Below, one piece after another: positions 44,158 through 54,002 of a DNA stretch of 64,000 bases. The translations under genes and the position numbers were made by a program. The first letter of the stretch is position 1, and each line of letters opens with the position of its first letter. The notes beneath the pieces are model-generated. The model saw only the letters and a program-made list of their open reading frames with translations, made no database searches and had not been told where the DNA came from. Source of the stretch: Sordariomycetes sp. S80-01Y (lineage: Eukaryota > Ascomycota > Sordariomycetes); the NCBI GenBank assembly GCA_037042185.1, contig JAXQJY010000032.1, positions 1,426,001 to 1,490,000 of the forward strand, written 5' to 3'.

Positions 44158-45721
44158 TCAGTCCTTCTTCTGCTGCTCATCCCCATTCGGCGTCCTCACG
44201 GGACTGGCACTGACAGTCTGCGTTTGAGCAGTCATGCTTCCAGAGCCGTATTGACCCATTCCATAAACCTCCACATCGTAGTCGGAGAAGTACTTCTGAT
44301 CCAGGCCCTGGAGCTCATCCTCCTCGGTCGCCCGAATATGGCAGTATGGGATCTTGTTGATAACGAACAGCAACAGGCAGCTGATCACAAAGCTCCAGCT
44401 CGCGCAGGTTAACGCAGCCGCAAGCTGGTAACCCATCTGCTTCCAGTTGTGGTTCCACCAGCCACCCTCGTTATCCGTAGTAACACCGTCCAGAGCGTTG
44501 ACGAAGTCCGCGGCAAAGAAACCGGTCAGGACATCCCCGACGACACCGCCCATTCCGTGGATGGCGAAGATGTCGAGACCTTCGTCGATGCCGATAATGT
44601 ACTTGTACTTGTTGGTATAGAAGCAAGCCATGGAGGTTACCCATCCGATGAGACACGACGTATACACCGGCACAAACCCAGCTGCAGCCGTAATTCCGAC
44701 AAGACCACTGATTATGCCAGAGCAGAAGCCGATTATGCTGAACTTGCGCGTATGGAAGAACTCAAGCAAGGTCCAGGCAACACCACCGCCACACGCAGCA
44801 AAATTGGTGTTGATAACGGCGTAGATGCTTCGAATGCTCAAGTTTGCAGTGCTGGCACCGTTGAAGGCCAGCCAGCCGAACCAGATGAAGATTGTCCCGA
44901 TTCCCACCAAGAATGGGTTGTGGCCTTTGAAATGCGGAAGGCGAGGGTCGTGGCTTTCTCCGAAAGGGTCCTTGCGCTTTCCAAGCATGAATGACCAGGC
45001 CAGAGCGCCGAAGCCACTGGCGATATGCACCGGACCTGAGCCGGCAAAATCAAGCACGCCGAGCTGAGCTAGCCAGCCGGACGGATTCCACTCCCAGTAT
45101 GCCAAGCTATCTATGTTAGCAGTCAACTTGGCACTTTGCTACGGGTGGCTTACAAGTAATAGACGAACGTCGTCCAACAGAGCAAGAACAGCATGCTGGG
45201 AAACAGTCTGCCCCTCTCGAGCATAGCTCCCGCCAGGATCATTGCCGTAGCCGTCACAAAAGTAACACCGAACGTTGCATACAGGATATCCGGTACGTCG
45301 CTATTCGCGAGACTCGGCTGAGCCAGGACGTTGTATAGGACGCCTTTGCTGAGGTCACCGAGGATAGGGTTGGTCGTGTGGCTCATGTATAAGCTATAGC
45401 CATAGAGCCAGTACTGGATGCCCACCGCGCAAGCGCAGAAGAGAGATTGGAACACCATGGTGAGAGCGCTTTTGCGGCGGTGCATGCCGGCGTAGAGGAA
45501 TCCGATAGCCGGGGTAATTTGCCAGCAGAGACATGTTGCAACCAGTAGCCAAGCTAGATCACCCTGATAAGGTCATTAGCCTTTTTCTCAAAGTCGTCCA
45601 AATGTGAAGTACTGACCTTATTGTAAGGAGCGTTGATGTCTTGTTCCATGGGGTTGGCGCCCAACGGGTTCTCACTCCAATCGGGCCATTCTTCCACGGG
45701 CGGGAGACCTTCGTCAGACAT
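44158..45721 (-). CDS. Ammonium transporter, Mep2-like (2 introns)
   Basis: Exons 45721-45617, 45563-45154 and 45106-44158; introns 53 and 47 nt; 487 aa. This is an Amt/Mep/Rh channel of the plasma membrane that takes up ammonium. It has eleven predicted helices, LYAGMHRRKSAL in helix 2, DFAGSGPVHIASG with His199, and DEGLDIFAIHGMGG with His355: both pore histidines are present, which is the Mep2 state (Mep1/3 types replace the first). The C-terminal tail is cytosolic, with acidic and Ser/Thr-rich parts. The second intron ends in ATAGATAG and only the second AG keeps frame. Eight GATA-factor sites lie upstream, so nitrogen repression via AreA/NIT2 is likely. The asparaginase gene lies next upstream in the same orientation. 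Confidence 0.95.
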
Positions 45722-46312
45722 GCTGCCGGCTTCTCTCCAGGAGACTCTCTATACAATAAGACTGTTAGGAGTATGGACACGCTGCCTCAGTCGTGATATA
45801 GGAGGCGATAGAGTCGAGACGAATGATGGGAACAGCATATCAACCAAGTGGGAGACGCGTCAGTTAGATAAAACTACCTTCCCTCGGTCCACTATCTATG
45901 TGCCGGCCTTGATAAATAACCTTATCTCGGTGCCTTAAATGCATGCTTATCTCTCCCCGTGCATGATAGGTGGTGTGCCGCCAGAAGCTGGGGATGTTAA
46001 TCCCTGCATGCGTTCGTCCGCCTGCCCTGCTGCACTGATAAGACACGTTCTTGGCTGCAACGACGTGGAACTATTCCGACCGCACGAGGACGCCACGTTT
46101 GGAGGCGTGCCCGGTGCGTCGTATCTAGACTGTAGCGCGCAGATGCTGCTGTGGCTGCAGTCCCGCGTTGACATTGGTTGACTAAAACTCCCACGATAAG
46201 GGGCCGAGAGCTTTAAATGTAGCTGAATGAGATACCAAACGTCTCCTCGTCTCTTGGCCTGCCGAAGCTTGCGTTGTCCGAGGCTTCCCACCCTCACATG
46301 CGAACCTAGTGG
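45722..46312. other. Upstream region of the ammonium transporter
   Basis: Gap between the asparaginase stop and the transporter start. Dominated by the GATA-site cluster listed separately; one further CGATAA lies at 46194-46199. Confidence 0.5.
45806..46041. promoter_or_regulatory. Cluster of eight GATA-factor sites
   Basis: HGATAR matches, either strand: CGATAG 45806-45811, AGATAA 45866-45871, AGATAG (complement) 45892-45897, TGATAA 45910-45915, AGATAA (complement) 45922-45927 and 45947-45952, TGATAG 45964-45969, TGATAA 46036-46041. By base frequencies under one would be expected in 236 bp. They lie 85-320 bp upstream of the transporter ATG, the place expected for AreA/NIT2 binding. Confidence 0.7.
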
Positions 46313-47479
46313 CTACTCCATGCCCAGCATCCAGAACGGTAACTGCGCCGGACTCTTCCCCTTTCCGTCTTGTTTCGAGGCATGCATCTCGAAGGGAAAC
46401 GCAACCTCACCAGTGACAACATCCATAGTATTCTTCAACTCCAATCGGTGAAATCTCATCAATCCGTCCCTGACATCCTGTCCGCCAATTTTCAGCCTTT
46501 CCAGGATCTCACTCACGGCAGCGTACAGGATCGTCCTGTCCCCGTCGCCAATCTTAACCGAGATGCCTAGCGCACCCTCTGCGCCTAGCTTCCTCGTCTC
46601 TTCGGATTCGCGGATGCCTATGCCGTAACAACCATCTGCCCCGAGCTTGCCGATGAGCTGGCCTTTGAACAGTTCCATGAGAACCGTGCAAAATCTGGCG
46701 TCGCCGCCAACTTGCTCTGGGTAGGACGCCATGGCGGTGAACACCCTCGCCATATTCCTAGTCCTCTGGCCTACATTACCTTTCTCGACATCATCAGCCG
46801 CGTGAGCGAAGTTCGCATACGTCTTCGCCAAAAGTCTCAGCGGGTACGCCGGGGCAGGCATGTTGCACCCGTCGGTGCCCCATTTGACTTCATCCTCGCC
46901 TAAGCCAGCAACCTCCTCAACCACCCTTTTGACACGTTCCTGCATGGGGTGGTCGTGCAGGTGATAATCCAGCACCGGGGCGTCAATTGCTTTCGCTCCA
47001 GCCATCATACCGGCATGCTTCCCGGAGCAGTTGTTGTAAACCCTCGTTGGGGTGACTCCGTTCCTCTGCCACTGTTCAGTGACAGAAGGGATGATACTAG
47101 GATGTCCACCACATCTGAGGTCCCCTTCTTCACACTGGATCTTCTTCAACATACCCCTCGCTCGCTCAATATGACGCTCCTCGGCGTTATGACTGGCACA
47201 CATTAACGCTATGTCCTTATCTTCAAAGCCGAAAGAATCGGGGGCTCCAGTTTCCAAGACGGCAAGGGCTTGCGCTGGCTTGGCGGCCGAGCGTATGAGA
47301 GTCACACGGGAGGGATTTCCGACATGGAAGAGGAGGTTGCCGCTTGCGTCGACAACTGCAGCGTGGACCTGGTGGGTGTTCTCGATCACGCCGCCGCGGG
47401 TCGTGACGACGAGGTTATCGTTCTGGACGGCCTTCACCATGTTGATAGCTGTTGGATCCCGCGGGACTTGCACTTGCAC
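46313..47479 (-). CDS. L-asparaginase, Rhizobium etli type (asparaginase II / class 3)
   Basis: Intronless, 388 aa. It hydrolyses L-asparagine to aspartate and ammonia and is unrelated in fold to the common yeast and E. coli asparaginases. Landmarks are Ser64-x-x-Lys67 in LIRSAAKPAQ, Ser96 in MCASHNAEERH, Cys151 and Lys154 in NNCSGKHAGM, and Cys205 in GTDGCNMPAPAYPL. These match the catalytic Ser/Lys pairs and the Zn-binding Cys/Lys/Cys set described for the R. etli inducible enzyme, at a constant offset of 16 residues. There is no signal peptide, so it is probably cytosolic. The start is the first ATG (47479); Met14 is an alternative. It sits between the ammonium transporter and a Zn2Cys6 gene, all on the minus strand. 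Confidence 0.92.
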   Translation of the reverse strand: MQVQVPRDPTAINMVKAVQNDNLVVTTRGGVIENTHQVHAAVVDASGNLLFHVGNPSRVTLIRSAAKPAQALAVLETGAPDSFGFEDKDIALMCASHNAEERHIERARGMLKKIQCEEGDLRCGGHPSIIPSVTEQWQRNGVTPTRVYNNCSGKHAGMMAGAKAIDAPVLDYHLHDHPMQERVKRVVEEVAGLGEDEVKWGTDGCNMPAPAYPLRLLAKTYANFAHAADDVEKGNVGQRTRNMARVFTAMASYPEQVGGDARFCTVLMELFKGQLIGKLGADGCYGIGIRESEETRKLGAEGALGISVKIGDGDRTILYAAVSEILERLKIGGQDVRDGLMRFHRLELKNTMDVVTGEVAFPFEMHASKQDGKGKSPAQLPFWMLGME

Positions 47480-47938
47480 TCTATGTCTGAAGGAGAGCTT
47501 GAGAAGATTTCCAGTAGAAGTTGGCAGCCAACGAATACATGATTGTCATGGCTTTAAATCATAGCAAGGTGAGCGAGGCCAGTGAGTAAGCCGTATGCAC
47601 TCCGAGGGTAAGCTGACAAGTGCATTAATAAAGGTTGTAGGGGAAATGCCCCGGTTTTCTGCACCTGTCTCCTCCGTCCTCGGAGGAGTCTGGGGCAATG
47701 AGTGCGCGACTTGGCATTTCTCTTCCCACCTCCAACGCGCGAGTGCATTGGGCAGCTGGTGTTGGTAAGCTGGACTGGAACCAACCCATCTGCTTGTGTC
47801 GTCATGCAACTCTCTTGTCACGGCGTGGTAGTGGGCTGAATAGGCAAGACGGATATTCAACATGCACCCGGTGGAATTCGTCATTTCATTTCGTCCACGC
47901 TATTTGCACTCACCATTCCGTCTAAACTCCAATGTTGC
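47480..47938. other. Intergenic, 459 bp
   Basis: Asparaginase promoter and 3' flank of the Zn2Cys6 gene. Nothing specific seen. Confidence 0.4.
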
Positions 47939-50349
47939 CTAGATTCCCGGTTGTCCAAATTGTCCTTGCTGCCCAAATTGAAATGGATCGGCTGGGTTCT
48001 GCGTGTCGAAGAATCTTTCAAAGCTGTTGAACTGATCCACGCTCAACGCCCAGTCCATAAACTCGCTGAAGTAGTTAGGGTCGTTCTGCTCGGTTGGGTT
48101 CAACCAAGCCAGTCCATCATCGCCCTGCGGCATGCCATTAAAGCCCATGGCCTGTCCACCATCCATGTTCGCAAGCTGCGCAGAGTGTGGCTCTGGTGGC
48201 GACTGGGACGTGACTCCGTTTCGAAGGCGACCAGCCAAGAGATCAGCTTTTGTGAGAAGGTCGCGGATGATCTTGGCTGCGTCAGCTGCAACGGTGAAGT
48301 TGGTGCCAAAGGCGTCAAAGATCGCAATGCCCTTTTCGAGGGCACGACGGGCGTTCGGAGTTGATGAGTGGATGGGATAGGCGAGGATAAACCCTGTGAT
48401 CGTGATGGCAGCATTCCATTGCCAGAAGAAATACTCGCTCCACCCGCCCATGAGGTCCGTCTCGGTGACGACCTGGTGCATGATCAGAGTATGGGCGATA
48501 GCGTGGTTGACGCAGGCTGTCGCGTGACGCTCTGCTATAGGAGTGTAGGTGTTTGAGTTGGAGTAGAATGCGATGAAGGGGCGACCGAGGTTGACCATCT
48601 GGGTATGATACATCAATTCGAGGCAAATGCGCTGACGGGATAGCCACGTCGGGGCAAGCATATCGACGTCGAGCGGAGTTCGGTCAATGGAGAAGGGTTC
48701 ACCGCCCTGGCGTCGCGGAGTCTTCATGCTTGAAGGTACAGCCTCAGCCCAAGTCTTGAGCGCCGGGCAGCGGGCTGCCAAAAGCTCTGCGCATGACTCT
48801 AGAGCTTGCGAGTCCTTGTATAGCGAAGTCTGTCCTGCTGCGTCAAGCGCCTGTCCGCATTTCGTGTAAAGGGCGTAGTGGATGTCGAAGCTGACATCGA
48901 TGAGCTTGTGCATCTCAATCGAGTACGTGAGCCAAGTGACGTTTCCATATGACCCTAGGGTCGCTCCATTTGCCGAAGCAGCCTCAATATCGTCCGATGG
49001 GAGTGTGACGGTAACCTGAGACCTGTCCACGCCACAGGGTCTTCCCAGCTTTGCGGTGGTCTTGGCCTCGATGGTCCACAGAGTCCACCAAATCCTCTTC
49101 CTCAGCTCACGCTCACCCTTGGGTAGGTCCGAGGGAGGCTCTAAATGCAGGCCCAAGATCTGCGCCGTTCGAATCGCCGTCGCCTCTCCTAGATGAGCCA
49201 TGTTGTGGAAAGACGCGCAGCAGAGATAGGCAATGGAGAAGATATGGCATTGAACGGTCATGATCGTCGGACTCTCGAGATCGGCGGTCATGAGCGATTG
49301 GCAACGGCGGTAGTAATATCGCCCAGCCATGGTCGCATCGTCGAAAGATGCGTCGGGGGCGTTGACGTCCCGAGGCATAAAAGTGAAGCCATACTGCAGA
49401 CAGAGCGCAAGCACAATGTCGACAATGGGCGAGGGTCGTCGATACAGCTTTCCGGGCTCCCATAGCGAACTATAGTGCCTCCTGAACTCGACCTCATCCA
49501 CAATTGGTAGGAAGCAGTGATAGCTTTCCCAGAACAAGCTTAAGAAATATTCCTCCTGTTGCCGACTCATGCCTGGGCTCTGTGCCGAGCCACCAGTTGC
49601 CAGGCTCGCTTGATCGGGGCTCTCGTCTTCCGCTGGATTTGTAATAGCAGCATTCCTCCTAGCCTCCTGCGGCTGCATGCTTCGTGGTGCACACGGTTTT
49701 CCCAGGGCCTTGTTCAAGTACGCACCAATGCGACTGACGAAGAAAAAGTGCGACGAAGGTCCATAGTATGACGACTGGTCGGTCCGAGAAGTAGCGAGAT
49801 AGATGCCCTGCCATTGCGGCTTGGATACACTCTTTCCGGCTGTTGGAACCGGCGATTGTGACGATGCCTGGTGTGTGCTATTCTTTCGCTGGCTTCGACT
49901 CGAGCTGGGTGATGTTGCGCTCCCAACTGAGCTCTCGGTCGGTGTCGGAATCGTTGAACCTGGCTTCGTATCGATCGCGTTCGACTTGTATGCATTCAAC
50001 TCGGTCTGCAGCTCCCGAACCCTCGCTTTCAGCTTCTCAATCTCCCTAAACATTGATGGTTATTTACAGCTTATGACGTCGCGCGCCCTTCGCTCACTTA
50101 CCTCATCGCTTGCGGCAGCGTCCTGGGCTCGTCGCCGCCCTTGTGTGTACAGTCCGCGCCCCTCGCCCTGCAAGCTCTACACGGACGGCCATTGTCGCAT
50201 TTGATCCTTCGGGCGCGACACCAATCACAGGCGCGGGAGACTTGCTTTCGAGTTGGGCGGATGGGAACCTGAGTTTCGGAGGTTGGCGGGGCGGAGTTGA
50301 CGGCTGGTGCGGGCAGCGGTTCCATGTCGTTGACTATTGTCGACGACAA
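47939..50349 (-). CDS. Zn2Cys6 fungal transcription factor (1 intron)
   Basis: Exons 50349-50102 and 50045-47939, with a 56-nt intron (GTAAGT...TGTTTAG); 784 aa. Zinc-cluster cysteines are 41, 44, 51, 57, 60 and 67 (CX2CX6CX5CX2CX6C), followed by a linker and a coiled coil REIEKLKARVRELQTEL, which suggests dimer binding. A Ser/Thr/Gln-rich stretch separates this from a full fungal-specific domain (about 230-560) with FWESYHCFLPIVDEVEFRRHY, EATAIRTAQILGLHLEP and RKRIWWTLWTIE. The C-terminus is Asn/Gln/Phe/Gly-rich (FQFGQQGQFGQPG), a possible activation region. The intron lies just after the zinc cluster. Its neighbour downstream is the asparaginase; control of that gene is possible but unproven. 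Confidence 0.9.
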
Positions 50350-50853
50350 ATCGACATAAATCTAATGACAACCCTGGTCGGGGCTGTGGAGAGGATTGAC
50401 TGGAACGATCACAATGTTTGATTAAAGAATGAGAAGGGCAATGGCGAGACGGAATGGGATTGAAGAACGGTTCGGAGTCCCGGAATTGATAACAGACGGA
50501 GTGAAGGACTTTTCTCCGTGACTCCGGAAGCATGAGCCCCACCTTTTCCCTGAAGCAGAGCAAGAAATCTGGGGATCCCTGGTACCAAGGCCCTTAGACC
50601 TGGGGATCCCAGACGAGATACCTACCTAGACATGCAGCTCACTTTCACCGGTCCAAAGCGTGCGGAGCCCATGTTATCCAAAGTATCGGACACTGGAATT
50701 GCTTGGGTCTGGTTTATGAAGATTCCTTTAGGAAGCTTATGTGTTTTTTTTGTATTCTGTTTTGGATTAACTCTTTGCTCAATGCCTAGCCTAGCCCTTG
50801 CCCGTCCCCAATATAAGTGGCATCTCAATCTCAAGGGAATCATGATCGGGCAT
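50350..50853. other. Intergenic, 504 bp
   Basis: Promoter of the Zn2Cys6 gene and 3' flank of the GPD gene. GGGGATCCC-type repeats near 50572-50610; otherwise nothing. Confidence 0.4.
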
Positions 50854-52265
50854 TCAAGCGTCCGAGACAAGCGAGGGGATATCGTCTACTGTTGCCTTCC
50901 CTCTTAGGATGCCGTCGACAGCAGTGAACAGGGGATACTCTGATTCGAGGCCCCGTGCCTTGAGAAAGCTGTTGACCTCATGCGCCGTCGAAGTTCCCTG
51001 CAGCTTCTGTCCATTCAAATCTTCGCGCTCGACATCCTGCACGGAAATTCCCTTCTCGACAGCCTTGCGTGCGCAGCGGAAGTTACGTCCGCCGGACGAC
51101 GACGTGATCAAATCGGCGACACCAGCTGACGACTCGGTGAATGTCGCTGTGCGGACGGTCTCGCCGAAGAATTCCTTGCCAAACTTGACCATCTCCATCA
51201 ACCCAATACGCATGATGGCGGCTTTGGCATTATCACCCCAACCGCGCCCATCAACAAATCCTGCGGCCAAGGCGACGATGTTCTTCAAAGCACCACCCAA
51301 CGAAACACCAGCAACGTCAGATACCATCTGAACATGGAAGTACGGCCTGTGGAACAACGTTCTGAAACAAGCGTGGTCCAAGGGCGGGTATTCGCTCGGA
51401 ATAGCTGTCAACTTGGTCTTTGACGTTCTCCCCCTCGCATCCCTATGCGTCACAATCTCGGGAATCTCAGGAGCGTTGGGATTTGGGCTTCCAGACCGAG
51501 GGGTTGGCGCCCGGCTATCCATTGGTGGCGGATCGTACGCAATAGTGGTCTCGGACCATTTTTCCTGCGCAATCTCACTAGCAATGTTGGCTCCGCTGAG
51601 AGCGCCACAGTAGATGCCGAGGTCCTCGCCAATCCACTCGCTGAACAGACTCACACCGTCATCCGACACGTTGACGCCCTTGATGCAGCTGATGCCTCGC
51701 GCGTATGGCAGGATCTCGCCCCGAATCTCTTTGCACACGTTACGGATGAACTGGTGCGGCAGGTTGAAGATGAGGATGGTGGAGTTCTGGATGGCGGCTG
51801 TGAGGGAGGGATTGGCGACGATGTTGGGTGGCAGGGCGACGCCCGGCAGGTACTTGACGTTTTCGTGCACACGGTTGATGACTTCGGTAAGTTTCTGGGG
51901 GGATTCGCCTTGAGTTTCGGAGTAGTGTTTCGAGGTCTTGGGGATGGTGACGTCTTCTTCGTACACCCACATCTGGACCTCCTCTTCGAAGACGTCCGTG
52001 TTCAATCGAGTGTTTTCAGCGACGATCTTGGCAATTGTGGAGCCCCTTGAGCTGTCAGTGTGGTCATTTTCTCCAAAGACGCACCAGCTTACCAGTTACC
52101 GGAGCCAACGATGGTGACCTTGTGCTTCCGCTCATACGCGCCAACTTGCAACGTTGACGCACCCATCTTGCCAGGAGTTGCCGTCGCAGCGGAAAAGTGT
52201 CGTAAGGTAGGAGTGCACAAGCTTCTGAAGCTCTGGGAGGATCGCGAGAGGAGACTTCGAAACAT
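50854..52265 (-). CDS. GPD1: Glycerol-3-phosphate dehydrogenase, NAD-dependent (1 intron)
   Basis: Exons 52265-52093 and 52045-50854, with a 47-nt intron (GTAAGC...CTCAAG); 454 aa. It reduces dihydroxyacetone phosphate to glycerol 3-phosphate for glycerol, lipid and redox balance. Splicing rebuilds the NAD motif VGSGNWGSTIAK; NLPHQFI follows, then [21 protein letters not shown] with the catalytic lysine, and the [10 protein letters not shown] block near the end. A 50-residue low-complexity insertion after IAYDPPPMD is usual in filamentous fungi. The chosen start gives [10 protein letters not shown] plus an Arg/Ser-rich, acid-free leader resembling a mitochondrial presequence. An in-frame ATG before GASTLQ would give a cytosolic form, and another ATG lies upstream at 52334. 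Confidence 0.94.
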
Positions 52266-52334
52266 GAATGGCCGAGGAGGGGAAGCTGTCTGCGTTATCG
52301 CGGACTGTTGAGGAGGGGCGAGTATATGTACCAC

Positions 52335-52811
52335 CCGACGTTAGCTCAGCCAGCTAAAAATCTGGGTCACAAGCCAGCCATGACGCATTGGGTCAAGCGG
52401 CAGAAAAGCGGATTCAACAGAACGTTGGCTGACCGCCTGCTGGAGTAGGGAAAGACCCTTCTTTTCTGCGGGACGAGCCAGGGTTGCGGCGTCCCCGGTT
52501 TTGAGCCGCGGCGTCTTCACATGCAACGATCGTCGCCTTCCCGTCAAGCGACGCGACCAGGAGCTTTTGAGAAGATGGTACTTCACATGCCATAACGAGG
52601 TTCGAGGCAAGTTCAAAGCCTTCCCTCAGCCACTGTGCCTGTTTTGGATCCTTCGAGACCCATTTACAGCACAGGAGATCATCTTGGCAGCAGCTGCGGC
52701 GCGACGCAGGTCCCGAATCTTCGGCGACTTCGCGGCGCGACCTGAGCATAATCAACGACCCTTGTATTTGTCGGATGCTAAAATTGTACAATAATGCTTT
52801 TAGTTCTAGTA
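52335..52811. other. Intergenic, 477 bp
   Basis: GPD promoter and 3' flank of the GliK-like gene. No feature seen. Confidence 0.4.
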
Positions 52812-54002
52812 TCACAGATCCCGTTCCTTGGCCAATAATTCCGACTTTTCCACATCAGACTGTGGCATTCCCATCGACAAACGTCGTATTTTCTTCGCCT
52901 TCGCCTCCGTATGTTCCCCGTCGCCGAATAAGGGTTTGAAGACATGGTCATATAGCAACCATGAGATGTTGAACATTACTGTCATCCCCGCGGAAATGGC
53001 AGGTGGGTACTTGCCGTTCTCATCGGCAAACCAAGGCGCAATGGTGATGAGCGTCAGGAAGATCGGACCAACCGTGCCGGCAAGGAGGATCCGGCCGATT
53101 TTTTGACGGAAAGAGGTGACCCTGTATGGTTCCAGAGAGTTGAGATAGTCCTGATAGGCTTCGGGGAGAGCGTGTTCCCTCGCCCCATCAGTAATGAGCT
53201 TGAGGTATCGAGCGCTCGCCTGTGCGTAGTCGGGGTGTGGGCGGTAGGGACCGACGAAGAGCTTCTGCCACCACCGCTGGTCCTTGTGCGGGTCTTCAGG
53301 GCTGCCAGGCTCAATATACGGTGCGTACAATGTCCGCGCAAGGATAGGTCGCGGCAACTCTGGGAATGGTGGCTTCTCGGGTACTGTTGCGGACGGCGGC
53401 AACGGTATGCATGGTACGACAATTTCCTGGTACCCTGAGCCCCCTCCCTCAGTCCTCATGATCTGGCGCCAGTCCTCCTTCGTAACCTCATACACCACCC
53501 CCATCAACCCGCCATCAAACTGCCCCTTCGAGTAATCTTTTGGGTCAAATGGCGGCACCTTGGGCACGTCGGGCATCTTCGGGGGCTTAGGAAGCTTTCT
53601 GAAGTCGACTGTTGCGAAGCATGGCTCTTGGTAGGGAATTCCAGGCAGATTCAACGTGAATCGCAGCTCTGGTACCGAAACGTTGACCTGCGACAGTGGC
53701 CTGATCTTGCGCCGTCCTTGGAATGTCTCATAGCAGAGGTTGGAGCCGTATGCGAGGTACAATATGGTCTCGGAATCGATTGAAGGCGGTTCGCCGCCTT
53801 CGCCGGGCTGAAGATTTTGGCACAATCGCTCGGTCGAGGTCTGAGGCACCGGTGCCCTGCTCAGTGAACCACCCGCTTTCGTGATCTCCTCGCCACCAGC
53901 GGTAGCCGAATTCGGGGAACGCTGTCGCGACATCTTGCTAGGAGCGCTCAACGCTTTCCGAAGGGATGCGAAGAATGAGGATGGATGGTCGGAATCAGAC
54001 AT
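52812..54002 (-). CDS. GliK-like gamma-glutamyl cyclotransferase family protein
   Basis: Intronless, 396 aa. The N-terminal 75 residues are disordered. The cyclotransferase core begins with LYLAYGSNL (YGSN at 85-88, the substrate-binding loop) and continues to GGLMGVVYEVTKEDWRQIMRTEGG, the family's GxxYxL...EG region. Two hydrophobic segments lie near the C-terminus (about 305-325 and 340-360), so the protein may be membrane-attached. Family members cleave gamma-glutamyl groups to 5-oxoproline; the fungal relative GliK does this in gliotoxin biosynthesis. No other gli-type gene is nearby, so a housekeeping role in glutathione or gamma-glutamyl metabolism is more likely here (inference). Confidence 0.85.
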   Translation of the reverse strand: MSDSDHPSSFFASLRKALSAPSKMSRQRSPNSATAGGEEITKAGGSLSRAPVPQTSTERLCQNLQPGEGGEPPSIDSETILYLAYGSNLCYETFQGRRKIRPLSQVNVSVPELRFTLNLPGIPYQEPCFATVDFRKLPKPPKMPDVPKVPPFDPKDYSKGQFDGGLMGVVYEVTKEDWRQIMRTEGGGSGYQEIVVPCIPLPPSATVPEKPPFPELPRPILARTLYAPYIEPGSPEDPHKDQRWWQKLFVGPYRPHPDYAQASARYLKLITDGAREHALPEAYQDYLNSLEPYRVTSFRQKIGRILLAGTVGPIFLTLITIAPWFADENGKYPPAISAGMTVMFNISWLLYDHVFKPLFGDGEHTEAKAKKIRRLSMGMPQSDVEKSELLAKERDL

